Below are positions 1 to 13,218 of a stretch of DNA of 23,979 bases, piece by piece. Source of the DNA: Euprymna scolopes (lineage: Eukaryota; Mollusca; Cephalopoda; Sepiida; Sepiolidae). The notes under the pieces are model-generated. The model was not told the DNA's origin. It searched no databases and was given only the letters and a program-made list of their open reading frames with translations. A program made the translations under genes and the position numbers. Position 1 is the stretch's first letter; each line of letters begins with the position of its first letter. The stretch spans positions 55,928,727 through 55,952,705 of the forward strand of contig CM044497.1 of assembly GCA_024364805.1 (NCBI GenBank), read 5' to 3'.

Positions 1-2140
<2,140 letters not shown>

Positions 2141-2438
2141 AGACTTGGTATTTATACGTTTAACAGATCTGTATGCACGGGAGTGTTTCTATAATATTGG
2201 TACATATATTTCTTACCTATTTTTGAGATGATGATTTTCACAACGTCCTTATAATATAAATGGACTATACATTTCTGTAGAATCACAATGCAAAAACGCA
2301 GATACACAAAGATGATGACGTCATTTATTTCATGAACTGCCCATGAGTTCGCTTGAGGAATTCAAAGTTTCTTTACATGTTTTTTTTTTTCTTCTGTAAC
2401 ATTTCGCTTCCAAGGTTTGACGTCAGCACCCGTCTCAG

Positions 2439-2790
2439 ACCTCTCTCTCTCTCGGCTCACTTTCCCCGACTATTCTACTCTTCTCCCAGACTAATTCTAA
2501 AACTCTACCTATATGAGAACTCATCACGTCATCTCATATTTAAACATGTGCTCATCGAGCACGTTGGGTGTCATGCATCACACTGACATGCCCCAACAAT
2601 TCAGTAACTTATTTTTCGAGTAATATGTTTACAATTTCAATTGACGATTAAATTCCTTATTTTCATTTTCATTTTAATAACAGAAAAAATTTCATCATAA
2701 CATTCCTTTTCCAATAACAGATATATAAGCTAAGCAATTGCAATTCCACTTTCTTTATTTCAATAACATTCTGTATTTATTTTAACTTAT
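2439..2790 (+). repeat. Dispersed repeat, copy 1 (inverted partner at 23318-23639)
   Basis: This segment matches the reverse complement of 23318-23639 along most of its length. The clearest block is an identical ~37-bp run around 2625-2661 that includes TTTCAATTGACGATTAAATT. It is flanked by homologous blocks containing TCACGTCATC, TTTAAACATG, GTAAC-TATTTTT and ATTCCTTTTCCA. No protein domain, poly-A tail or tRNA-like head was seen, so the class is unknown. It could be a solo terminal repeat, a MITE or part of a longer element. Confidence 0.75.
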
Positions 2791-2927
2791 GATTGGTATT
2801 TTCAATTCCAAATCTAGCTTCGCCAGTTCGAATCCTTGACTATTCTATTTTATATTTACATTTAACTAATTCCTTTTTTTTTACTTACATGAAAAGGGGG
2901 CAGCCCTTTATCACATAACACAATAAC

Positions 2928-3475
2928 TTGGTAATTATCAGATGGGTAACTACCTGGGAATTCAAAATACTTAATGTAGTTTAACAAACTTAAGCAACAT
3001 TGTTTTGGTCATTATCAGATGGTTTACTACTTGGGAATTACAAGTGCATTATGAAGATTACCAAAGTTAAACAATAATCAACTTCGTCAACATCACATGT
3101 GTAACTACTTGGGAATACCAAATGCTTTTTGTAGATCGCCAAATTTAAGCAACAATAAGCTTGGTCATTCTCAGATGGGTGACTACTTGAGAATACAGAA
3201 TGCTTTCTGTAAGTTAAGCAACATGTAGCCTGGTCATTAACATATGGGTTATTACTTGGCCATACCAAATACGTTATATAGATCATCAATGTAAAACAAC
3301 ATTGCCGTGGTCCTTATCAGATGGGCGATTACTTGAGAATACCAAATGCTTTATGTAGATCACGAAAGTTTAGCAACAATAAGGTTGGTGATTATTAGTT
3401 TGGTGTCTACTTGGGAATACAGAATGTTTTATATAGATCAGCAAAGCATCGCCATTATCATATGTGTTTTCTTAA
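2928..3475 (+). repeat. ~77-bp minisatellite, about 7 copies
   Basis: Tandem units begin near 2928, 3005, 3083, 3162, 3231, 3307 and 3385, with a partial copy near 3446. Spacing is 77, 78, 79, 69, 76, 78 and about 62 bp. The shared core reads TTGGTCATTATCAGATGGG, then ACTACTTGGGAATACCAAAT, then TTATGTAGATC and AAGTTAAGCAACAATAA. Copies diverge visibly, so the array is not freshly expanded. It runs directly into the hairpin-ended tail at 3485-3861. The same arrangement, with different tandem units, is seen at 19.5-20.6 kb and 21.8-23.2 kb. Confidence 0.9.
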
Positions 3476-3484
3476 GATTATGAT

Positions 3485-3861
3485 AGCCCTGGCGGTAAGA
3501 GAAATTATTTAACATGTTGTACAATACCTGAACATAGTAGGTGAAATTGGTTCGTGTATGCATTTAAATTACCGGTCAGAGGGTAGGTAAAATTATTTTA
3601 AATATGTGTTGCATATTAGGCACCTCCGCAAAGTAACATTATTTACTATACACGTTATTAATTACTTATGTTAGGAATGGTCCAATTATTTGATACGGGT
3701 AATACCCGTCCTAGGGTTGGTAAAATATTATTTTGCTCGAAAAAGTTAATGATACATAGATATTAAAAATTCCTCTATCCGAAGAATACCAGATATATTC
3801 AAAATCAACTTTAATTTTCTCATTATTTATACGGAACCGAGCAACGCCGGGTAGGCGGTAG
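3485..3861 (+). mobile_element. Helitron-like 3' tail, copy 1
   Basis: The segment 3690-3861 is homologous to 23020-23154 and, more loosely, to 20361-20580. Shared blocks are TAATACCCGTCCTAG, TTCCTCTATCC-AAGAATA-CAG and GAGCAACGCCG. Here the last block sits in ACCGAGCAACGCCGGGT, which can fold into a short stem, and a GTAG tetranucleotide (3858-3861) follows within about 10 bp. In the third copy this position reads CTAG before a T. A hairpin about 10 bp before CTRR is the known 3' signature of Helitrons. The upstream part (3560-3690) repeats a diverged GTCCTAGGGTAGGTAAAATT-like unit. No Rep/helicase coding was seen, so this would be non-autonomous. Confidence 0.5.
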
Positions 3862-3974
3862 TTTTCGATATATGTAGCAATTATTCGACCTATTATAGAA
3901 TGTTGTCGCATAGTCTTTATAGTGTCACTTTCTTATATACAATATTAAAAATATACCATTCGTTGTAAAAATCT

Positions 3975-4105
3975 AATGGATAAACATCTGAAGAAGTTGG
4001 TGGGCACAGGATATTTTTGTGGAAACATAAATCGTAAAATTGCCAACTCATCAATGAAGCAGCTGCAATGGAACAATCCAGGAAATAAACGAAGGCCATA
4101 AAAAG
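3975..4105 (+). pseudogene. Possible RTE-like LINE C-terminal remnant
   Basis: One plus-strand frame over about 3985-4100 reads GNINRKIANSSMKQ, then LQWNNPGNKRRP, then a stop. This resembles the tail motif of RTE-type endonuclease/reverse-transcriptase proteins, which usually reads like an Ile-Ala-(x)-Ala-Leu-x-Trp-(N/T)-P-x-G-K-R-x-R-G-R-P stretch. The match is short and no other domain is present, so it is tentative. An imperfect inverted repeat, AGTGTCAC-TTTCTTA (3921-3935) against AAAGAAAATGTGACACT (4102-4118), brackets the segment. Confidence 0.35.
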
Positions 4106-4143
4106 AAAATGTGACACTTTTAATTTTTAACAACATTTTGCAC

Positions 4144-4149
4144 TATATA

Positions 4150-4186
<37 letters not shown>

Positions 4187-4221
4187 TGGGACAATCACAT
4201 TATTGCAGATTAGTAGAATTG

Positions 4222-4253
<32 letters not shown>
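4144..4253. repeat. (TA)n and (GA)n microsatellites
   Basis: TA repeat at about 4144-4186, then 38 bp of unique sequence, then an uninterrupted GA repeat at about 4226-4253. Confidence 0.95.
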
Positions 4254-4257
<4 letters not shown>

Positions 4258-4880
4258 GTAAACGTGGAGGTAGACACGTTTACCAGAACCAAAGGTCAGC
4301 TGACCAAATTACGTATGCGTGACGTGGTTGGCTAGATCTATGAGATTTGATTTGAGCTTTGAAGAAGACGGACGTTTTTCCGTGGTCTCCCCCTCTTAAC
4401 TCGGGAGGGGGAGACGAACGCTGACGTGTGTGAAGAAGAACCAACACAAGCCGATTTCACTTTACACCTGCTGCAGGACCTCTGGGGAAAGTGAAATAAA
4501 AAACTATAAAACACATTCATTGTCTTGGAGTGATAAATCTTCGTCAAACAGGTATCAAGTCTCCCTCCAGGATGAGAAATTTCCAGATGGTTCAACAGCG
4601 AGAAGCAGAGGTAGGTTCAGAAATTACATGCCACACACACGATTCCCTTTATGATAATCAAACACACAACCATTTATATTAGAGACAATCACACGGAATC
4701 TTTCTTATGTTATATAGAAAACGTAAAAAGCGCCCCTAAATGAAGAACTCTATATAACATATTCAAATGTAACGAAAGCTCAATTTGGTCCCCCTCAAGG
4801 ATAACCTCGATGATAACGAATGAATATCTACATTTCAATAAATATACGTCACAAGAAAATGAAATGAAACGACTGCTTTA
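4254..4880. other. Unassigned, locally GC-richer segment
   Basis: Less AT-rich than its surroundings between about 4255 and 4640, with open frames of 74-85 codons on both strands. The minus-strand frame contains the AT-hook-like string KRGRPRK but nothing else recognisable. The sequence AAGCAGAG|GTAGGTTC near 4604-4618 resembles a splice donor. This is not enough to call an exon. From 4640 to 4880 nothing was recognised. Confidence 0.4.
4385..4415. repeat. Perfect 11-bp GC-rich inverted repeat
   Basis: GTCTCCCCCTC (4385-4395) and GAGGGGGAGAC (4405-4415) are exact reverse complements separated by a 9-base loop, TTAACTCGG. It is a strong hairpin in an otherwise AT-rich region. It is not followed by a T run and no associated gene was found, so its role is unknown. 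Confidence 0.85.
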
Positions 4881-4937
4881 GGTTTACTTATGTCGAAAAT
4901 GTTATTAAAATTTATGCGATATTCACGAATTATAGCA
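4881..4937 (+). repeat. Left terminal inverted repeat of the Tc1/mariner element
   Basis: It starts GGTTTACTTATG directly after TTA and contains ATGCGATATTCACGAA, identical to the reverse complement of the right end. The pairing continues imperfectly inward: CGCTTTATTGCCAG near 4971-4984 matches CGTTTTATTGCAAG on the reverse of about 6131-6144. The original repeats may therefore have approached 100 bp. Confidence 0.85.
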
Positions 4938-5289
4938 GTTTCTTCTTTATGGTGGAATTGCCACTGTCCATCGCTTTATTGCCAGTCTCTGCAACTGTTA
5001 TTTTAGAGAAAATACGATCTCTTATCATGCGAACATTATTATTTTTTATTAATTTCTGTCAAAGAACAATGAGAAATAGTACATCGTTGGTGTTAAGCCT
5101 CAAATAAATGAATTATTAATCGACATATCCACCATTTTTAAAAATAACTTTAAACAACCTTTTGTCCCCCCGGGAAAGTCAATCTCAAGTTTATCTCACA
5201 AAGAATTTATGCCTCTAGCAATATCAACTATGTTCTCCACAAAGCATTATTTGAAGTAAAGGGTTCTCCTCTCTCATAAACTCCCCTTT

Positions 5290-6110
5290 TTATGTTGACC
5301 AGAGATATTCAATGGGATTAAGGTTTGGAAAACACGGTGGCCAAGCCATGAGAGTTTCTCCAAAGAACCTCATACGTTCAAGGAAGGCTGCAACCGCCCG
5401 TGCAGAATGGGATGATGCATTAACATGCATAACAACCCATCTGAAATGACGTGACAATCAAATACCTTCTGGCCAAGGTGGCAAGTGTTTATCCAAAACG
5501 GCAGTGTACGCATTGCTGGTAAGGTTTACACCCTCTGGACCTCGGAATGGTCCAACCAACTAATCCCTAATGATTCCCGCCTAAACACGATGAATCTACC
5601 TTCTCGTTGACGATGGACTTAGTAAGGCGTCGGAATTCCGTTCGAGTTCCATACTTGGGCCCATCCATCCGAGCCGTCCAGAATTGCACGGACCTTATCT
5701 CTAAATTGGACACGTGTAAAATCCATTTTCATGTAATTCTGTGAGCAAGCCTTTCGTTTTCTATACATCGTTTCCTAAATGGAAGCCTTGACATAGTTTG
5801 GGTGTTGCTTGTCATCTCATTCAACGCATTACATCGGGTCTGGCTGGATCTTGGAGTGATTCCAGCTTTTGCAAAAATAAAGCATTTGTGCTGTTTGGGT
5901 TTGGCTTGACTTCCCTACGAATTTTCCGAATATCACCATGTGAAAAGTGTTTTCCTGGTGCCATTACCCTTCCTGTATTTGGTGTTGGGGTTGGTCACGA
6001 ATGAAGTCAAAGTTCTTGGATCTCTTTCCAGCTGTAGAACGCAATCTGTGATGAACAATCCTTCTGCGAGTCCAGCAACATCATTTCCTTTTCGATAACC
6101 GTAAATCTCC
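5290..6110 (-). pseudogene. Broken Tc1/mariner transposase
   Basis: This transposase would bind the terminal repeats with an N-terminal helix-turn-helix and cut and rejoin DNA with an RNase-H-like DDE domain. The minus strand from about 6110 to 5970 holds degraded DNA-binding sequence. A block starting MAPGKHFSHGDIRKIRRE lies at about 5964-5822, then ILDGSDGWAQVW at about 5690-5655. The first acidic residue lies just upstream of that in RDK, where relatives have SDE. The C-terminal block has VNASSHSARAV, where the second catalytic Asp of the usual DNAS motif is now Val, and PNLNPIEYLW with the final Glu. A stop follows at 5290-5292. Thirty-seven residues separate the second and third catalytic positions, a DD37E spacing rather than the DD34E of classical Tc1. 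Several in-frame stops and frame changes make it non-functional. Confidence 0.88.
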
Positions 6111-6180
6111 CCTTTTTGACATTTAAAAATCTTGCAATAAAACGATTAGCAGTTTACATTTCTTGATAATAAATAAAATG

Positions 6181-6236
6181 TCATAACTTCGTGAATATCG
6201 CATGGATTTGAATAATATTTTAGGAAATAACTAACC
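6181..6236 (-). repeat. Right terminal inverted repeat of the Tc1/mariner element
   Basis: On the minus strand it reads GGTTAGTTATTTCC, a short AT-rich stretch, then ATGCGATATTCACGAA. It aligns with the left repeat with a few substitutions and one- or two-base gaps. Confidence 0.85.
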
Positions 6237-6248
6237 TTGAGGCAGTCA

Positions 6249-6720
<472 letters not shown>

Positions 6721-6723
6721 TGA

Positions 6724-7745
6724 AAGCTGACTGAATATATTTTGATAATTTACAAGTGTGAATAGCATAAGCAGTCGATCCCGTTAGAAAAAAAGAAGTG
6801 ACTTTGTAAGCAAACGTGTTATTCTACGTTTTCTATTATTTGCGTGTTTATCTTTAAGTTATGAGTCCTAATGCATACGATGCTGAATAAGAAATGCTTA
6901 TGAATATGCTTTAATGACGAATAGCAACTTAATACAGAATGCATATTGTGTATAAGCAGATAAAGAACGAATGATTTTTAAATACAATCTAGTTAAACTA
7001 TATTTGTGTGCATATCACTTCTATATATAGTTCTTGTTCTAGCCATAATTTAAGTCGTGGCCCTACTAACAACGATCACGGATCTGCAAAAATAATCACA
7101 TCACGTTTCTAGACAGTATTTCTCACATTCATCAAATCGATTAACAGACGAAAGCTATTTGAATTAATCCGTTACTAATAGTATTAACTCATGTATGTTA
7201 GATGTATACTATTTTTCATTAATAAAAAAACACAGTATCGCTCTTACTGTTAACAAATAACAGATATATTATTAATAAATAAACATAGCAATGAATAAAA
7301 TGCTCTCGTTCATCACCTTTCAAATAAAGTCAATACAAATACAAAGGAAGTAATATAAATTGTGATAAATTATATACATATATATATATATGGAAGAGAA
7401 TACTTCATCAACTAATTATTTTCCATTGCCGAGTAAATGCGTGTTGTCAGATTCTCATTCTTGAACTATTGAAGCTTGTTCTGCAAGACTTCGGCTAATA
7501 ATTTGTTCGAATTCTTTTGTAGAAACCAAACGGACGGATAAAAGCAATATTATTCTTTTGCGTTTCGGAAAAACTCGGCGATACCTTTTTTTTCTTTTTT
7601 TAAGATTATACTTTTGGTTCAGCCTAACACGCCCATTATTTAAGGCCTCTTTTGTGTTGTGGTTGCTGTAGAGATTTTGTTCTTTGCAACCAAGTCAAAT
7701 GTCGACATGGTAATAAATAACGCAGTCTCATAAACACGCACACAC

Positions 7746-7746
<1 letters not shown>
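6724..7746. other. Unassigned AT-rich sequence
   Basis: No open frame of interest, RNA gene or terminal repeat was recognised. A short TA run lies at about 7371-7391. Confidence 0.5.
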
Positions 7747-7805
<59 letters not shown>

Positions 7806-7822
7806 ATGTGTGTATGTGTATT
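7747..7822. repeat. (TA)n(TG)n compound microsatellite
   Basis: About 45 bp of TA followed by about 30 bp of mostly TG with interspersed TATG, preceded by a short CA-rich stretch. Confidence 0.95.
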
Positions 7823-10312
7823 TGTACCAAGCGGTGACTACAATAACACGAACACAAAGAAGTATAGGCGAATAAAAATAAGAAGATAATGGAATCTCAT
7901 AAAGCGAAAGGGAGGACTTGCAAAGCCAATAAACAACAAGTTGGTGACTGATTCATCAGTTTGTTTATATTCTTATTTTATGTTCTTCTGTGATTGCTTA
8001 TTTTTATATTGCAATAAACAAGGTAGCTTTATAATTTGGCTTTTTCCTCCTTATTGTTTTTTTTTTCACAAATAACAAATGAATGGCTTCTATAAACTAG
8101 ACTCGTCTACAATTATTCTGCACTTATATATATCTATATACTTTCAGAAATTACAACAAGCGAGGGGCAAACTGATAATGTTTGCGTAAGATACCTGTTG
8201 CATATGTAGCATAGACGATATTTTAGAAAACGTGAGAACATTGATAATAGCGCATGCATGGCAATTTATTGTTATTTAATCGATGTAATTGAAATAAAAT
8301 TAATGCATTGGATTCATTCCTAATCAATGACACAACATGTTAACTCATTTCTCGAAACTGAAAACATGCCTTTGTGAAAAGCAATATTATAGCATTGAAA
8401 ATAAGGAACATCTACACCTAATTTATTACAATCTACATTTGAATATCGTTGTTATAATAACACAGATAATCAGAATACAAAAATACTACAATCTATCAAA
8501 ACCGGTTAACCAATGACAAGTGAACTAAACCAATGACGTGGAATAGCACCTTTCCAACACGAAACTACCAATAAAATAGATCTAATTGCCGTAAAATGTA
8601 ACGTAAATGTCTCTTTCATTAGATATAATCGATTAACACAATAATAAACTCTAGGCATCATATGAAAAGATAGCAGATAAAGATCAATTAGAGGTCAATC
8701 ATCGTTACCTTACTATGTGGAAACTATCAAGCATATATAGCCACGTTGTTTTCGCAAAAGAGGTAAATTGTGTCGATGTATTTAATAATACAGTTGTTCT
8801 GTTTCAAAAGTTAGCCGTTACTGCGAACATAAGGAAGCATAATCCGAATTCATCAGCAACCAAGACAATTCACTAGGATATATTCAAATCCTAATAGAAT
8901 TATACGCGTTTTTATATAATAAAAAAAATGATATCCGCGTTATTGACACAAAACACGGCTGATCAATATCCATTAAATAATTTGAATACTGGACATGATA
9001 TAACAACTTATCCTTGCTGTGTATAAAATTAATTACACATCAGATTTATATAATATTACAATAGTGATTCACTGTTCAACCACAAATGTGTCCATTTGTA
9101 ATATATACAGTAATAGTTTACGGTAAATACGAAAGAATTTAGTTTAATTGTTAATTGAATTTCACTTTACATAACTGATGATTCTTATATACGTTGTATA
9201 TGCTTTTAATACTTAAACACAGAGTTGAGTCGGAATGTTATCTTTTAAGAAAATGGTTCAGTGAAATCAGAGACTAAATCTTGCGTTTTACAAGAGTGAC
9301 GTTTTTCGAAATAACTTTGTTCGCAGATGATTATTTTAATTTAAGGTACGCATATAAAAACCGTTTAAGTGTTTTCTGACGGAAATTCATGTGAATCTTT
9401 TAGAGGAAATAACTAACATTGGATTTAATAAGTGCAGCTACAGTATGTATAAAGTTAGATTCCAAATAATCTCGACTTTGACCTTGAGCTGTTGGACATT
9501 TAACAAGATTATTTATGCAATTTGCATGAGTGGTTTTATGCAATTCATCCAATATCACTTGAGAGGAAATTTTACAAAAACAAAAACAAATAGCTCGGAC
9601 GAACACAGTAATGAATAGAAATTACTGGAGAAACCAGGGGAGCTCAAAAATGAAATGAAATGAAAACCTTACCTCATTTCCATAATTTTCCTCAACAACA
9701 AAAAAAAATTCTCTAAAACAACTGTTTTAGAAACTAGTCAAACTTCAATCTTACATAAGTATTACATTTTATTGTATTATTAAGGGTAATTGAATATAAT
9801 TTGGTTTCGAGTGCGATAATTATCCGTATTTAATTACCTTGGTTCCTAAAACAGAAGAATTGCTCATAGAGCAGAAAGCAAAAATATCAGCCATTAGAAT
9901 GTAAAGATTACTTCATTATGGCATGCTTTGTTTTATTTTATAATAGTAGTGTCAACATACTGCAATGTCAACAGCTATAGTGACACGTCGCTCGTTTAAA
10001 AGGAACTCTGCACTTAGTTCCGAGATGCTTTCACGAGCCATAATTCTATATATGAAGATTCGGTTAATGGGTTATTCGAGTGTGTCCGTTTGACAGCAAA
10101 CACAATACTTTTTGTTTGACCGACAATCCTAAAACTGGAATCATTAAATGAAATGACAACAGAAAGAAAAACACGATCAAACCCAAAACGCATTTAACAA
10201 AACTAATACTGCCCTTGCTTTGAGAATCGCATTCACAGATAGGCTGTGCTAAGATATAATATAGATGATGTAAGATCAGTTCTGCTAGAGAACTGTTCAG
10301 ATATCTTAGCAC
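7823..10312. other. Unassigned AT-rich sequence, 2.5 kb
   Basis: The longest stretch in the window without a recognisable element. Open frames are short and of low-complexity composition. The pair of overlapping frames at about 9391-9618 on opposite strands shows no motif. No tandem repeat, tRNA-like structure or LINE motif was found. Confidence 0.5.
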
Positions 10313-10968
10313 ACTATCAAAATAGTTGTACTCGATGGCCGTACATCAAGAGAATATGATATAAATGCGGGTGTAGTGCACAGTTCGATCTTAAAACCAT
10401 TATTATTGCTGATATTCATAAATAGCCTCCCCGGAGAAATTGTCTCTGACGCGTGTGTTAGCGGACAAGACCACGTTCTATAACAGATACGAGAGGAAAA
10501 TGAATGAACACGTAACCAAAGCAAAGGAGGAACCCCACAGGATAACTTCCAGTCTGTGCTGTAACGGAGACATATAGATGGTCACATCCAATGCTTCCTA
10601 GATTTTAATGACTACAAGACACGTTCTAAATCACTAATAGCAATGCTTAATGATATAAATATCCCGACAAACCCGACAAAACGCAAAATCCTACGTCTAC
10701 ACAGTAGAAATCCCTAGATGAAAGAATGCTTTCTACTCTAATAGATTTTTCCTCTAAGACTGCTAGAGTTAGGAATTCCCTTTCGGAATTCTGTTTCAAT
10801 GATTGTACTGACATGCAGAAATTAAAGTGTTGTTTAAACAGACACCCTGATGCTGAGTTCCCCATATAGTGCCCCTACATGTGATGTCCCAGATAATAGC
10901 GTTCTACATCAAAATGACGCTGTGCCTTCTTTGGGGTAAGAATGCAATAAAAAAATAATAAATAAAGT
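10313..10968 (+). mobile_element. Jockey/CR1-like LINE fragment, subfamily 1, internally deleted
   Basis: The plus strand encodes VVLDGRTSREYDINAGV and then LLLLIFINSLPGEIVSD. This is the reverse-transcriptase motif B region; relatives read AGVPQGSILGPLLF then LIFINDLPDEIVSD. Degraded sequence resembling LQSV-EW-D-WMVT-NAS follows. The frame then jumps to the extreme C-terminus, KTARVRNSLSEFCF with CTDMQKLK, and stops at about 10867. The region between the palm and the C-terminus is missing. The 3' UTR and A-rich tail (about 10944-10968) match the 3' end of the minus-strand LINE that terminates at 13219. The copy is non-coding, with several stops. Confidence 0.82.
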
Positions 10969-11520
10969 ATCACGCTCCTATCTCCTATGATCACATTTAT
11001 AATACGTGCAAGTAATATATAAGACACGCATAATAAGTGATTTTATACTATATTAGTAAATCTTTTTTTGTGTATTAGAGTAGACAATTAAGTATTATGC
11101 TTTTATGCGTTTGAGGTTAAACATGCAATGCTGCATTGTTTACTTATATTTCATCAACATTCTTGATGTAACATTATAGACAGGATTATTAAGGTTTTTG
11201 ACATAAAACATTCATTTCATATGCTAGTGGTCAAGTACAAACACATGTGTTTTAATATCTAACAGTATAAACTAATTCAAATTCAGCTAGAAGCAGCACG
11301 CATATTTTTCTGTATCTCTTTCTGTTACACAGTCTGGCTGGTCCACCACAAGGAATTAGCAAGCCTCAGTTCTTATGCAATAATCAGTGCGGTATGTGGC
11401 AATTTCTGCCGGACGGAAGACTCGAATCAAGACACGAAGCAAACTTTGACTCAAATTGCTTAGCTTTTACCTCTGATCAACCAATTAATTACTACGAGAA
11501 TGAAGGGAATTAATAACTAA
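10969..11520. other. Unassigned AT-rich sequence
   Basis: No coding, RNA or repeat signal was recognised. Confidence 0.5.
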
Positions 11521-11524
11521 CATG

Positions 11525-11579
<55 letters not shown>

Positions 11580-11702
11580 GTCTAAGTAAACTATATGTTT
11601 ATATATACATAATTCATAAATCCCTTTAATATATATTATAATTTATAATACCTTAAAAAACAAGTTAATTATATATATATAAACTTATATATATACATAT
11701 AT

Positions 11703-11735
<33 letters not shown>

Positions 11736-11894
11736 CACAAACACACACACTATATATAAACATATATAAACACACAAACACACACACACATATATGTTTA
11801 AGTTAACTATATATATATATATATATATACATATACATAATTTATAAATCCCTTCAATATATATTATAATTCATAATACCTTCAAAAACAAGTT

Positions 11895-11960
<66 letters not shown>
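11521..11960. repeat. 216-bp tandem duplication inside TA/CA microsatellites
   Basis: A non-microsatellite core reading CATAATTCATAAATCCCTT then AATATATATTATAAT and CATAATACCTT-AAAAACAAG occurs at about 11580-11675 and again at about 11796-11900, 216 bp apart. TA runs, some interrupted, and CA-rich stretches flank and separate the copies. The final TA run (about 11898-11957) is uninterrupted. The architecture parallels 6249-6720. Confidence 0.9.
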
Positions 11961-13218
11961 TATGGGAAAGAGGTACTCATACATATTTTAGTCTTACATC
12001 CAATCAGTTCTTAACGTGAAACCTTCACGGCTGTTTTGACAATTTATCATTAGATGTTTTACTCTCACAGCCGATTGATTTCTCGGGTATTATTGATTAC
12101 ACAGTTTTACTGGGCGCAACTTAGCAATCCCATTTCTGCTTAATTTTCTGTGTGGAGATTGTAGAGGCTATTAATTTAATACTGTGATCGTAAATGCCGT
12201 GAAAAGATGCGGCATTTACTTGATGCAATTCGACATCTGCTTTTCTTCTATTATCTTCTTTTTAGGTGAGTAAACAAAGGATCCAAAGTACGCAATAAAT
12301 TGGCTAATCCGACGTATCTGCGTGAGGCATATTTTACGAGGCTATCTCACGCACAACGAGAATAATAAAAACAAAATAGAAAAAGAGTCAGCAATGTTCT
12401 GCCCGTCTGATTGGAGCATTTTTATACGCACCATGGGATCAGCGTTGGAAAAGTCCTTGAGGTTTATGCCAGAAATTTATTTGGAGTCACAAGAGATAAA
12501 TACTCATTGTGGCCCTATTAACTTTGAGATATTCCAAGGTCTAAACAGTTCGAAACTATAATAGTTATATACTATGTTTTTGGTTGATCCGGAAAAAAAT
12601 CTTGTACGTTATATCTATTTAGAGATTTATATATTCATGTACAATTATACAGAGACTTCACATCTATTTATAATCGACAAAATGTATTTTGCTTTCATAA
12701 TACTAAACAATTATATTATTACAATATACGTAGTATAAAAAAGAATAGAGCTTCATGAAGTATATACAAAAAATAGTATGAGTTTTACCAGGCTGTTACG
12801 GTACAAATTATTATATTCAACACAATATATAAGTGTTGGATTTTATGTTATATTATAATTATTAGATAATTCTTGGTCTACAAGAAAATAATTAAGTATG
12901 TATTTGTTGGGCATAATAACAACCCCACAGGAATTATCTCCTTCGCGAAAACAAAACAAAATATTCTAATTAAAAAAAGTTATATTGCCGCTCAATTTTG
13001 TAAAATTAAACATATATTATTATCTTGCCATAATTTTTGCATATATAAACGTGATGTATATTCTGTCAGTAAGAATAATTGAAGTAATTAATAAACAAAT
13101 CTTGATCTGCAAATCAATAATTTTATAGTCTTAAAACTGTGGCCTATAGAAGATGATTACATTCTCCGAAGGTATAAATATCTAATTTATCACAGATTTT
13201 CGTTGGAATGGAGTATTG
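11961..13218. other. Unassigned sequence
   Basis: No supported gene. An open frame at 12322-12561 (+) contains the protein-like string CPSDWSIFIRTMGSALEKS and follows a pyrimidine-rich AG at about 12250-12274. It matches no family I recognise and cannot be called an exon. The rest is AT-rich without visible structure. Confidence 0.45.

Larger units (their letters stand above)
4881..6236 (-). mobile_element. Decayed Tc1/mariner DNA transposon, DD37E-like
   Basis: A 1356-bp element, a typical length for the superfamily, bounded by terminal inverted repeats (4881-4937 and 6181-6236). The left end abuts TA, the usual Tc1/mariner target site; the right end abuts TT, which may be a decayed TA. Inside, on the minus strand, is a broken transposase with the diagnostic block PNLNPIEYLW near its C-terminus. 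The gene carries several stops and frame changes, so the copy is dead. Its length and two ends indicate it was once full-length rather than a deletion derivative. Confidence 0.88.

Noticed and set aside
2808-2835. CAGTTCGAATCC, a near-perfect tRNA box B
   Set aside because: No box A or tRNA-like D-arm lies at the right distance upstream.
4338-4595. Minus-strand 85-codon frame with an AT-hook-like KRGRPRK
   Set aside because: A single short basic motif, partly created by the GC hairpin, with no other domain and no conserved partner.
5798-6004. Plus-strand 68-codon open frame
   Set aside because: It is antisense to the degraded transposase of the Tc1/mariner element and has no motif of its own.
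12250-12561. Pyrimidine-rich AG followed by an open frame, suggesting a host exon
   Set aside because: No recognisable protein family, no matching donor and no neighbouring exon. Splice-like sequences are frequent by chance.
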